Positions 8,723-15,786 of a stretch of DNA of 64,000 nt are shown in pieces. The DNA is taken from positions 31,682 through 95,681 of the forward strand of contig NZ_MSYM01000006.1 of assembly GCF_001938565.1 (NCBI RefSeq). The letters are read 5' to 3'. Made by a program: the position numbers and the translations under genes. Below the pieces are notes generated by a model. That model worked only from the letters and a program-made list of their open reading frames with translations, had not been told where the DNA came from and did no database searches. This DNA is from Rhodoferax antarcticus ANT.BR (GTDB lineage Bacteria > Pseudomonadota > Gammaproteobacteria > Burkholderiales > Burkholderiaceae_C). Positions within the stretch are counted from its first letter, which is position 1. Each line of letters begins with the position of its first letter.

Positions 8723-9925
8723 CTATGCCAGCGCTTGATCCAGCGCCTGCGCAATGTCGCCCAGGATGTCTTGCGGGTCTTCCAGGCCCACTGACAAGCG
8801 CACCAGCCCCTCGCTGATGCCGTGCGCGGCGCGCTCCTCGGAGGTGTAGGTGGTGTGCGTCATGCTGGCCGGGTGTTGTGCCAGGGTTTCGGCATCGCCC
8901 AGGCTCACCGCACGGGTCACGAGCTGCAACGCGTCCATGAAGCGGATGCCCGCTGCCATGCCGCCGCGCAGCTCAAAGGCCACCATGCCGCCAAACTGGC
9001 TCATCTGGCGTTTCGCCAATTCATACTGTGGAAAATCTGGCAGGCCAGGGAAATAGACGTGCTTGGTCGCCGGGTGGCGGTGCAGCAGCTCGGCCACTTT
9101 TTGTGCGCTCTGGCAATGGCGGTCCATGCGCAGGGTGAGCGTTTTCAGGCCGCGCATCACCAGATGCGCGTCTTGCGATGACATCACCGCGCCAGTCATG
9201 TCTTTCAGGCCGAACACGCGCACGCGCAGGGCCAACTCAGGGTCGGCAAAGATGGCGGCACCAGCCATCAGGTCGCCATGGCCGCCCAGGTATTTGGTGA
9301 CTGAATGCAGACTCACATCCGCACCCAGGGTGAGCGGGCGCTGCAGGTACGGCGTGCAATAGGTGTTGTCCACCACCACCCGCACACCCGCCTGGTGGGC
9401 GATGGCAGATACCGCCGCAATGTCAATCAGGCGCATGTTGGGGTTGGCGGGTGTCTCACAGTAGACAACACGGGTGTTTGGGCCAATGGCCTGCGCCACG
9501 GCTTGCGGGTCAGTCATGTCCACATGCCGCACGCTCACCCCAAAGTGCGTCAGCCCGTGGTTCAGCAGGGAAAAGGTGCAGCCGTAGAGCGTCAGGTCAG
9601 CCAGCACTTCGTCGCCCTGTTGCAGCATCGACCACAGGGTGGCGCTGATGGCGCCCATGCCCGAGCCAAACACGACCGCGCCTGCGCCCTCTTCCAGGCT
9701 GGCCAGGCGTGCCTCCAGCAGCGCCAGCGTGGGGTTGCCAACGCGGCTGTAAAAGTAGCCTGATTCGGTACCGGCAAAGCAACGCCCGCCATAGGCTGCG
9801 TCCGGGAACACGTAGGTGGCTGAGGTGTAGATCGGCGGCACCAGCGCGCCATGGTGGTCAGCCGGGTTGTAGCCGTGGTGAATGGCGCGGGTACTGAAAC
9901 CGCTGCACTTGGGGGTGTGGTTCAT
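8723..9925 (-). CDS. megL: Methionine gamma-lyase (PLP-dependent)
   Basis: A 400-residue Cys/Met-metabolism PLP enzyme that would cleave L-methionine to methanethiol, 2-oxobutyrate and ammonia. Residue numbering coincides with the well-studied Pseudomonas putida enzyme: Tyr59 and Arg61 (YFYSRVGNP), Tyr114, the diagnostic Cys116 (TLYGCTF) and the PLP lysine Lys211 (HSVTKYLGGHGD). The Cys116 distinguishes it from cystathionine gamma-synthases, which usually lack it. It is divergent from a truncated Lrp/AsnC regulator, an arrangement expected for an Lrp-controlled catabolic gene. Activity is inferred from family and key residues. Confidence 0.88.
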   Translation of the reverse strand: MNHTPKCSGFSTRAIHHGYNPADHHGALVPPIYTSATYVFPDAAYGGRCFAGTESGYFYSRVGNPTLALLEARLASLEEGAGAVVFGSGMGAISATLWSMLQQGDEVLADLTLYGCTFSLLNHGLTHFGVSVRHVDMTDPQAVAQAIGPNTRVVYCETPANPNMRLIDIAAVSAIAHQAGVRVVVDNTYCTPYLQRPLTLGADVSLHSVTKYLGGHGDLMAGAAIFADPELALRVRVFGLKDMTGAVMSSQDAHLVMRGLKTLTLRMDRHCQSAQKVAELLHRHPATKHVYFPGLPDFPQYELAKRQMSQFGGMVAFELRGGMAAGIRFMDALQLVTRAVSLGDAETLAQHPASMTHTTYTSEERAAHGISEGLVRLSVGLEDPQDILGDIAQALDQALA

Positions 9926-10019
9926 GCTCGGCTTTCAAAAATTGAACTGAGGAACAACGCAGTGCCTGGGTACAGGCAGATGCTGGTGCTGCAGAATTTT
10001 GAATCTATTGAGTGGGAGA

Positions 10020-10063
10020 AGTTTTCTCAAATTTCATATTGAATGCGGTAAATTTGGAAAACT
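10020..10063. promoter_or_regulatory. Inverted repeat in the megL-lrp intergenic region, candidate Lrp operator
   Basis: AGTTTTCTCAAATTT (10020-10034) is matched by AAATTTGGAAAACT (10050-10063) on the other side of a 15-nt spacer, differing by one inserted base. The region is AT-rich compared with its surroundings and lies between divergent megL and the Lrp fragment. Long symmetric AT-rich sites are typical of Lrp-type operators. Confidence 0.45.
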
Positions 10064-10094
10064 ATTGCACTCTTCATTATTTTTGAGGTGAATC

Positions 10095-10343
10095 ATGCCT
10101 AACCAGGACAAGCGCTTTGATGCCATAGACCGCCAGCTGCTCAGCGCCCTGCAGCAAGACGGCCGCGCCACCGTGGGTGAACTCGCCCAACAGGTGTCGC
10201 TGTCGGCATCGCCGTGCTGGCGGCGCATCAAAAACCTGGAAGATGCCGGCGTGATCGAGGGCTACCACGCGCGCCTGAGCCGCCAGAAACTCGGCTACGG
10301 CGTCACCGGCTTTGCCGGTGCAATAAGCCACAATCAACCATGA
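10095..10343 (+). pseudogene. Truncated Lrp/AsnC family regulator
   Basis: An 82-codon frame holding a complete Lrp-type helix-turn-helix (FDAIDRQLLSALQQDGRATV, then SASPCWRRIKNLEDAGVI) and the first hinge residues (LSRQKLGYGVTGFAGA). It then ends abruptly. Lrp proteins are usually about 150-165 residues, so the whole effector/oligomerisation (RAM) domain is missing. Its stop overlaps the start of the next gene (ATGA at 10340-10343). Most likely a deletion remnant of the former megL activator; a functional short DNA-binding protein is possible. Confidence 0.75.
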
Positions 10344-11581
10344 CTGCCGCAGCCAAACTCAGAACCTCTGAGCATGTGCGCGCCTCTGACCTGCGCGCTG
10401 CCGCCTTGCTGGCCACCGAGGCGACCCACGCCATTGCCAGCATGGCCGAGGGCGTGCATCAGGCGGTGTGGCGCACGCTGGGCGCGCCCAGTGGCGCCAC
10501 CCCCGAGCAGGCGCGTGGCCTCACCGGACGGGTGTACCAAGGCATTCAAGGCATCACCGGCCTCATCGGGCGCAGCCTGAACAGCGCACTGATCCGGCTG
10601 GAGCCGCTGCTGCAGCGCCTGGAAGGGCAAGGTGACGAGTCGCCTGAGCGCGCCGCCATCATCGCCGCGCTCAACGGTGTGATGGGCGACCGCCTGAAGG
10701 TCAGCGGCAACCCGTTGGCACTCCCCATGACGCTCTCATATCAAGAGCATGTTGCGCAATCAGCACAAGGGCTAGAGGCCAATTTGGCATCAAATAAGCT
10801 GCTGATCGTCATGCACGGCCTGTGCATGAATGACGCGCAGTGGACCACCGAGCACGCCGACGGCCCGATCAACCCTGCCGAAACATTGGCCCAAACCCTG
10901 GGCTACACCCCCATCTACCTGCGCTACAACAGTGGCCTGCATGTCTCGCAAAACGGGCGGCTGCTGGCCCAGCGCCTGGAAGACCTCGTCACCCAGTGGC
11001 CCAGCGCCGTGCAAGAGGTAAGCGCGCTGACGCACAGCATGGGCGGCCTGGTGATGCGCAGCGCGCTGTTTTACGCCCAGCAAGACGGCCTGCGCTGGCC
11101 TGCCTTGTTGAAAAACATGGTGTTTTTAGGCACACCACACCACGGCGCGCCGCTGGAGCGTGCCGGTAATTGGGTCGATGAAGTGTTGGGCAGCACGCCC
11201 TACAGCCGCCCGTTTGCCAAGCTCGGCCAGCTGCGCAGCGCCGGCGTGACCGACCTGCGCTACGGCCACCTGCTGGATGTGGACTGGCAGGGCCATGACC
11301 GCTTTCGCCGCAAGCCCGACAGCCGCCAGCCGGTGCCGCTGCCCGCAGGCGTGCGCTGCTTTGCGGTGGCCGCCACCAACGCCGCCAAACGCGGCAGCCT
11401 GGCAGACCGCTTGCTGGGCGACGGCCTGGTACCGTTGCCAAGCGCCCTGGGCCAGCACGCAGACCCGGCGCGCTGCCTTAGTTTTGCGCCAGAGCACCAG
11501 CACATTCTGTACCGCACGCACCACCTGCAGCTGCTCAGCAGCCCGGAGGTGACCCGGCAGCTGCTGCAGTGGCTGGCCTAA
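10340..11581 (+). CDS. Lipase-like alpha/beta hydrolase (PGAP1/permease-associated family)
   Basis: A 413-residue protein whose C-terminal two thirds is an alpha/beta hydrolase: oxyanion region LLIVMHGLCMNDAQW, nucleophile motif THSMGGLVMRSALF and LGTPHHGAPLERAGN, with a late His in FAPEHQHILY. The N-terminal 120 residues are a separate helical segment of unknown role. The start overlaps the stop of the Lrp fragment. Residues about 132-151 (TLSYQEHVAQSAQGLEANLA) are encoded by a copy of the palindromic element. No signal peptide is obvious. The substrate is unknown. Confidence 0.75.
   Translation: MTAAAKLRTSEHVRASDLRAAALLATEATHAIASMAEGVHQAVWRTLGAPSGATPEQARGLTGRVYQGIQGITGLIGRSLNSALIRLEPLLQRLEGQGDESPERAAIIAALNGVMGDRLKVSGNPLALPMTLSYQEHVAQSAQGLEANLASNKLLIVMHGLCMNDAQWTTEHADGPINPAETLAQTLGYTPIYLRYNSGLHVSQNGRLLAQRLEDLVTQWPSAVQEVSALTHSMGGLVMRSALFYAQQDGLRWPALLKNMVFLGTPHHGAPLERAGNWVDEVLGSTPYSRPFAKLGQLRSAGVTDLRYGHLLDVDWQGHDRFRRKPDSRQPVPLPAGVRCFAVAATNAAKRGSLADRLLGDGLVPLPSALGQHADPARCLSFAPEHQHILYRTHHLQLLSSPEVTRQLLQWLA
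10733..10793 (+). repeat. Palindromic element, copy 2 (inside the lipase-like gene)
   Basis: Full-length copy with the intact right part cacaagggctagaggccaat followed by ttggcat. The left half is diverged (gagcatgttgcgcaatcag). The reading frame passes through without a stop and uses a different element frame from the copies in RlmL, RpoN, BenE and LeuS. Confidence 0.7.
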
Positions 11582-11670
11582 TTCAAGCTGAGCGCTCCGG
11601 GCCCTCTGCCCTGCTTGTGCCCGGGCTTTGGCGATTCGTTGAGAATCAACCCCTATTCACCTGACCCACC

Positions 11671-12159
11671 ATGCACCCCAACGCCCAAACCCTGACCCGC
11701 TTTTACACCGCCTTTGCAGAGCTGGACGCCGACGCCATGGGCAGCTGCTACAGCCTAGACGCCACCTTTGACGACCCGGCCTTCTCCCTCAAAGGGCAGC
11801 ACGAGATCGCCGGTATGTGGCACATGCTGTGCAATGCCGCACGCGGCAATGGCAAGCAAGACTGGCGGCTCGATTTCAATAACCTACAGGCCAACGACAG
11901 CAGCGGCCACGTCCACTGGGAGGCGCGTTACCGCTTCACTGCCACCCGGCGCCAGGTGCACAACATCGTCGAGGCGGATTTCACCTTCTGCCCCGAAGGG
12001 CTGATTGCCAGCCACCGCGACCAGTTCGACTTCTGGCGCTGGTCCCGCCAGGCGCTGGGCATGGGCGGCTGGGTGCTGGGTTGGGCGCCCTTCTTCAACA
12101 CACAGATGCGCCGCCAAACCCGAGCCGCGCTGGACAGCCATCTCGCCAAAAATGTCTGA
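11671..12159 (+). CDS. NTF2/SnoaL-like protein
   Basis: A 162-residue protein with the fold pattern of SnoaL/NTF2-like proteins: an N-terminal helix (LTRFYTAFAELDADAMGSCY), a DDPAF strand, then SGHVHWEARYRFTATRRQVH and a Trp-rich end. These domains bind small hydrophobic ligands or act as isomerases or hydrolases, but no catalytic set can be named here. It lies 20 nt before an SDR gene, and the two may be co-transcribed. Confidence 0.72.
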   Translation: MHPNAQTLTRFYTAFAELDADAMGSCYSLDATFDDPAFSLKGQHEIAGMWHMLCNAARGNGKQDWRLDFNNLQANDSSGHVHWEARYRFTATRRQVHNIVEADFTFCPEGLIASHRDQFDFWRWSRQALGMGGWVLGWAPFFNTQMRRQTRAALDSHLAKNV

Positions 12160-12179
12160 TAAAAATCGCTGATCAAAAC

Positions 12180-12896
12180 ATGCAGAACACCGACTTAAAG
12201 CCATTTTGTTTGGTCATCGGGGCCAGCGGCGGTCTCGGTGCGGCATTGCTGGCGCGGCTGCAGGCAGACCCGCGCTACGCAGTGACGCTGGGTCTGTCAC
12301 GCCGCAGCACGCCAGCGCTGGATTTGCTCGACGAGGCGAGCATTGCCGCGGCGGCACAGCATCTGTCGACGCTGCTGGCCGAGCAGGCCGGGGTGTTGCG
12401 CCTGATCGTGGACGCCACCGGCATGCTGCACACGCCAACACAGCAGCCGGAAAAAAGCTGGGCGCAGCTAGATGCAGCGCAAATGGCGCAGGCCTTTGCC
12501 ATCAACGCCATCGGCCCGGCGCTGCTGATGAAACATTTTTTACCGCTGCTACCGCGCCAAGGCACGGCGGTGTTTGCCACGCTGTCGGCCAAGGTTGGCA
12601 GCATTGGCGACAACCGGCTGGGCGGCTGGTACAGCTACCGCGCCAGCAAAGCCGCGCTGAACCAGTTGGTGCACACCGCGGCGATTGAGCTGCGCCGACG
12701 CGCACCGCAGGCGATTTGCGTGGCACTGCATCCGGGTACGGTGCACAGTGCCTTGTCACAGCCGTTTGCCAAAACCGGCCTCGACGTGCGCCAGCCCGAA
12801 GTTGCGGCGGCGCAGTTGCTGGCGGTCATGGCTGATTTGAAGCCGGAAGACTCTGGCGGGTTTTTCAGTTTTGAGGGCGAGTCACTGCCCTGGTAG
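12180..12896 (+). CDS. Short-chain dehydrogenase/reductase
   Basis: A 238-residue classical SDR. The cofactor motif is GASGGLG near residue 16; the catalytic Tyr and Lys appear as YSYRASKAALNQL. The ATG at 12180 is used because the frame before it overlaps the preceding gene. The pattern resembles the CsgA/C-factor-like group. The substrate is unknown. The gene ends in a palindromic element shared with the convergent SEC-C gene. Confidence 0.83.
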   Translation: MQNTDLKPFCLVIGASGGLGAALLARLQADPRYAVTLGLSRRSTPALDLLDEASIAAAAQHLSTLLAEQAGVLRLIVDATGMLHTPTQQPEKSWAQLDAAQMAQAFAINAIGPALLMKHFLPLLPRQGTAVFATLSAKVGSIGDNRLGGWYSYRASKAALNQLVHTAAIELRRRAPQAICVALHPGTVHSALSQPFAKTGLDVRQPEVAAAQLLAVMADLKPEDSGGFFSFEGESLPW

Positions 12897-12945
12897 GCAC
12901 CTAGCCCATATGAATAAAGGGCTAGTAGCTACCAAATTAGGAACG
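12897..12945 (-). repeat. Palindromic element, copy 3 (intergenic, between convergent genes)
   Basis: CTAGCCC and GGGCTAG form a 7-bp stem around 11 nt, followed by tagctaccaaatt. It occupies nearly the whole space between the convergent SDR and SEC-C genes and may act as a bidirectional terminator. Confidence 0.75.
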
Positions 12946-12947
12946 TT

Positions 12948-13751
12948 TTAGTTCGCCCCGCAGCACTTTTTGTACTTTTTACCGCTGCCACACGAGCACA
13001 GGTCGTTGCGGCCGGGGGTCTCCACGCGGTAGACGGTTTCCACGCGCGGGCCGATATGCAGCCAGACATCACGCAGGTCATACACCGCCCACAGCGCGTC
13101 GGCAAAGTCGTTCAGGCGTTGCTTGCTCAGGGTCGGTTCGCCGTCTTCCTCAAAAGCGCCGATGGTCGGCTCTTCGGTGTCGTCTTCGGTCAAGGCCACG
13201 ATGCATTCCAGCGCACCGTTGACCATCTTGGAGGCCTCTGGGTCCTTCGGCGGCTCCCACTCCTCGGCCCAGTTTTCCACCGCGTACATGAAGCCAATGG
13301 CCCAGATCTGGCCAAAAGAGGGAATAGGCGCGTCACCCATCTCGGCGCGTTGCTCGGGCGGCAAGGCGGCTATGGCAGCGCGCAGGTCCATCACTTCAGG
13401 CTGGTAGGCGCCGTCATCGTTGAGCGACTCGATGTTCAGATCGAGCGCGGTGGAGATTTCCTTCCAGCGCTGTGTCCAGAGTTCCATGAAGCGCTCAAAT
13501 TGGTCGGTGTCGGCAAACACCGCAGCGCCGCAGGCACCCGCCGGATCGAACCCCAGCAGCACCGGCAGGAATTCAGCGGGCACCAGCGGACGGCGGCAGC
13601 AAACCAGTGCGGCCATGAAACCTTCGCAAAACTCCCACTGCGGGATTTCGTCGTCGCGGGTGCGCAGGTCGTCCAGAATGGTGTCGAGCTCGTCGAATTG
13701 TTCGAGGCCAAGGGCGCCGTCTGGCGCGTTTTGGGTGGGTTCAGTGGTCAT
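12948..13751 (-). CDS. UPF0149/YecA-type protein with C-terminal SEC-C zinc motif
   Basis: A 267-residue cytoplasmic protein with a UPF0149 (YecA/YgfB) domain in the first 200 residues (FCEGFMAALVCCRRPLVPAE, WAIGFMYAVENW) and a C-terminal SEC-C motif (GRNDLCSCGSGKKYKKCC) that binds zinc. SEC-C tails are known from SecA and from ribosome-associated proteins, so a role around nascent chains is possible but not shown. It is a single gene, upstream of a repeat. Confidence 0.85.
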   Translation of the reverse strand: MTTEPTQNAPDGALGLEQFDELDTILDDLRTRDDEIPQWEFCEGFMAALVCCRRPLVPAEFLPVLLGFDPAGACGAAVFADTDQFERFMELWTQRWKEISTALDLNIESLNDDGAYQPEVMDLRAAIAALPPEQRAEMGDAPIPSFGQIWAIGFMYAVENWAEEWEPPKDPEASKMVNGALECIVALTEDDTEEPTIGAFEEDGEPTLSKQRLNDFADALWAVYDLRDVWLHIGPRVETVYRVETPGRNDLCSCGSGKKYKKCCGAN

Positions 13752-13806
13752 GGTTAGAAAAGAATTGATGAAGCAGCCCGCATTGTCTGTCGAGCCGCCA
13801 CGGGAG

Positions 13807-14259
13807 TCAAACTACTATGCTATCAATAGCTACTGACGCTTTCACGTCAAGGGCTAGAAGCCTTTTCTTCATACAAAGTACGGCTTTGTCCTTGCTCAGT
13901 AATGTGGCTTGATGGGTCACGGCCAGGTCAATGAACTTCTGGTCATCCGGGTCTTGGCAGGTGACGCTGGCCTTGGGTGCCACGGCAACGATCTGCGCCT
14001 GGGCGTCAAACGCGGCCAGCACCTGCTCGGCGACGACGGCTTGCTGGGTCAGGCATTTGCCGATGGCGCCGTAACCCAGCACCCGCGCCAGCTCTTCGCG
14101 CATCGGCGCGGTTGCCACCCATTGCAGTTGACCTTGTTCCATGGCGCACTGCAGGGCTCGCGTTGCCGGGTCGTGGAAGAGGAACAGGTCGAGGACGATG
14201 TTGGTGTCAAGGACGAGGCGGGGGAAAGCGGGGTCAGGGAAAGTGGGGTCAGAGCACAC
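13807..14259 (-). CDS. PIN-domain protein (putative toxin-type RNase), ends built from repeats
   Basis: A 150-residue PIN-domain protein with acidic motifs LVLDTNIVLDLF (Asp near residue 18), an acidic MREELARVLG and DPDDQKFIDLA. This is the Mg-dependent nuclease fold of many VapC-like toxins. There is no adjacent antitoxin. The first about 13 residues (MCSDPTFPDPAFP) come from a TCTGACCCC-type repeat, and the last about 20 residues (LLALDVKASVAIDSIVV) come from a palindromic element copy. It starts inside the 3' end of rlmL (11-nt overlap). Confidence 0.75.
   Translation of the reverse strand: MCSDPTFPDPAFPRLVLDTNIVLDLFLFHDPATRALQCAMEQGQLQWVATAPMREELARVLGYGAIGKCLTQQAVVAEQVLAAFDAQAQIVAVAPKASVTCQDPDDQKFIDLAVTHQATLLSKDKAVLCMKKRLLALDVKASVAIDSIVV
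13816..13874 (+). repeat. Palindromic element, copy 4 (C-terminus of the PIN gene)
   Basis: Reads tatgctatcaatagctactg, then acgctttcacgtcaagggct and agaagccttttcttcat. It supplies the last coding residues of the PIN-domain gene on the opposite strand. Antisense reading is in the same frame as the copies in ProA. Confidence 0.8.
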
Positions 14260-14303
14260 GGTTGCTTGGCGCCCGGTGATCTGACCCCTTTTCCCCGCGA
14301 TCT
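14221..14303. repeat. Inverted TCTGACCCC / GGGGTCAGA repeat cluster
   Basis: Two direct units of GGGAAAG(C/T)GGGGTCAG (14221-14237 and 14237-14252) face an inverted unit CTGACCCCTTTTCCCC (14281-14296) and a decayed one after it. GGGGTCAGA-type inverted repeats are commonly dispersed in proteobacteria and sometimes associated with REP-associated tyrosine transposases; none is present here. The cluster encodes the C-terminus of rlmL and the N-terminus of the PIN gene. Confidence 0.7.
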
Positions 14304-15664
14304 AACGCCATTTTCCCCGCCACCATGTCAAAGCGGAACAAGCGGCATTCGATCGGGCCATTCCACATGGGGACGCGGCGCGATTCTTTCAGGCGCATCT
14401 TGCCCGGTAGTTTCAGGTCGGGGGTGAGCATCCAGGCGGTCCAGCCGGGATAGTTTTTCTTCCAGTGGGTGGCGAGTTGGCTGAAGAACTCGCCGCCATT
14501 TTCCGTTTGTGGCAGCTCGCGGGCACCAAAGCGGCCCTGCTGCGGTGCGCCTTGGGCCACAAGTTCGCTATCGTCTTCATAGCTTGTATCCGAATTAGCA
14601 TAGGGGCTAGAGGCCGTTTTCCCCTGTAACGATGGGCGTGTAGCCCGGCCCGCGCGCGCCGCCCCCGCCACACCTGCCACGTCAATACGCTCGCCATACG
14701 GCGGGTTCAGCAACATCACGCCGCCACCGGTTTGGCTCACGTCAATGGGGGGCATGCGCTGCAGCGCGTCACCACCACGGAACTCGATGACGCCGGCCAC
14801 CCCCGCACGCTCGGCGTTGCGTTGGGCGAAATCAACCATGCGGTGCGCCACGTCGCTGCCAAAAATAATGGGTTTTTGGCCTGCATCCGGCATAGATACT
14901 GCGTCAGCAGCTTCCTGTTTGATAGCGTCCCAATCAGTTTTGCGAAACGGTACATATTTCTCAAAGGCAAAACGGCGTTGGCCACCGGCAGGCAAGTTGC
15001 AGGCCATTTGCGCGGCTTCAATCAGAATCGTGCCGCTGCCGCAACACGGGTCGTACAGCGGCTGCAGGTCGCCCTCACCGTCGAGCCAGCCGCTGGCCGC
15101 TAGCATCGCGGCGGCCAGGGTTTCTTTCAGCGGTGCGTCGCCGGTACCGACGCGCCAACCGCGTTTGAACAGGGGTTCGCCCGAGGTGTCGATGTAGAGC
15201 GAGCAGCTGTCGGTGGTCAGGTGGGCGTAGATACGGGCGTCCGGCCACTGGGTGTTGACGTCGGGGCGCACGCCATTGGCCACCGCCCGGAAGCGATCAC
15301 ACACCGCGTCTTTGACTTTGAGCGCGGCAAAGTTAAGGCTGTTGAGCGGGCTGTGTTGGGCAGTGATCTCGACCTTGATCGATTCACGCGGGGTGAACCA
15401 GCGCTCCCAGGCCACCTCGCTGGCGGCGCGGTACAGGTCTTGCTCGCTGCGGTACTCGGTGTAGCTCAACAGCACCAGCACGCGCTGCGCCAGGCGGCTG
15501 TAGAGGTTGAGCAGCATGGCGTGCGCTAGCCCAGTGCGCACCGCAACCCCGCCGCGCTGCTTGGTGATGCAGCCCGGCGGCAGGCCGGTGATGCGCAGCA
15601 CCTCGGGCGCCAGATAGTCTTCTACGCCAGCGGCGCAGGGTAGGAACAGTTGCAGTTGGTTCAT
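14249..15664 (-). CDS. rlmL: THUMP-domain class I SAM-dependent rRNA methyltransferase (RlmL-like)
   Basis: A 471-residue enzyme with an N-terminal ferredoxin-like/THUMP region (residues 1-155) and an N2-guanine methyltransferase domain: SAM motif DPCCGSGTILIEAA and catalytic NPPYGERI. It lacks the second methyltransferase (RlmK) half found in the 700-residue E. coli protein. It carries two in-frame insertions derived from the palindromic element (about residues 246-265 and 349-366). The final about 20 residues (LDRGEKGSDHRAPSNRVL) come from another repeat. The exact target guanine is inferred from the family. Confidence 0.83.
   Translation of the reverse strand: MNQLQLFLPCAAGVEDYLAPEVLRITGLPPGCITKQRGGVAVRTGLAHAMLLNLYSRLAQRVLVLLSYTEYRSEQDLYRAASEVAWERWFTPRESIKVEITAQHSPLNSLNFAALKVKDAVCDRFRAVANGVRPDVNTQWPDARIYAHLTTDSCSLYIDTSGEPLFKRGWRVGTGDAPLKETLAAAMLAASGWLDGEGDLQPLYDPCCGSGTILIEAAQMACNLPAGGQRRFAFEKYVPFRKTDWDAIKQEAADAVSMPDAGQKPIIFGSDVAHRMVDFAQRNAERAGVAGVIEFRGGDALQRMPPIDVSQTGGGVMLLNPPYGERIDVAGVAGAARAGRATRPSLQGKTASSPYANSDTSYEDDSELVAQGAPQQGRFGARELPQTENGGEFFSQLATHWKKNYPGWTAWMLTPDLKLPGKMRLKESRRVPMWNGPIECRLFRFDMVAGKMALDRGEKGSDHRAPSNRVL
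14566..14620 (+). repeat. Palindromic element, copy 5 (inside rlmL)
   Basis: Reads cgctatcgtcttcatagctt, then gtatccgaattagcatagg, then ggctagaggccgtttt. It encodes about GKTASSPYANSDTSYEDD on the minus strand without a stop, between the methyltransferase motif NPPY and the C-terminal part. Confidence 0.78.
14869..14929 (-). repeat. Palindromic element, copy 6 (decayed, inside rlmL)
   Basis: On the minus strand it reads gctatcaaacaggaagctgc, then tgacgcagtatctatgccgg, then atgcaggccaaaaaccc. This aligns end to end with the consensus but with many substitutions. It encodes AIKQEAADAVSMPDAGQKP in the same element frame as copies in RpoN, BenE and LeuS. Confidence 0.55.
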
Positions 15665-15721
15665 GAATTCACCTGGTCAGTTGACATTTTCGTCATGGCG
15701 GGGAGCGCATCTCTTGGCAGC

Positions 15722-15771
15722 GCACGATGTCATCGTGCTGGGTCTGCCGCCACTGCGCTCGCAGTGGCGGC
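15722..15771. repeat. Two adjacent perfect palindromes downstream of rpoN
   Basis: GCACGATG-T-CATCGTGC (15722-15738) and GCCGCCACTGCG-CT-CGCAGTGGCGGC (15746-15771) are separated by 7 nt. They fill the gap between the rpoN stop and the rlmL start, both read on the minus strand. The second is a very stable hairpin without a T tract and could end rpoN transcription or protect its 3' end. Confidence 0.6.
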
Positions 15772-15786
15772 CGGGGTTGCCGACCT

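Noticed and set aside
13807..14259. A toxin-antitoxin module
   Set aside because: Only the PIN-domain partner is present; neighbouring genes are a methyltransferase and a SEC-C protein, with no small antitoxin frame.
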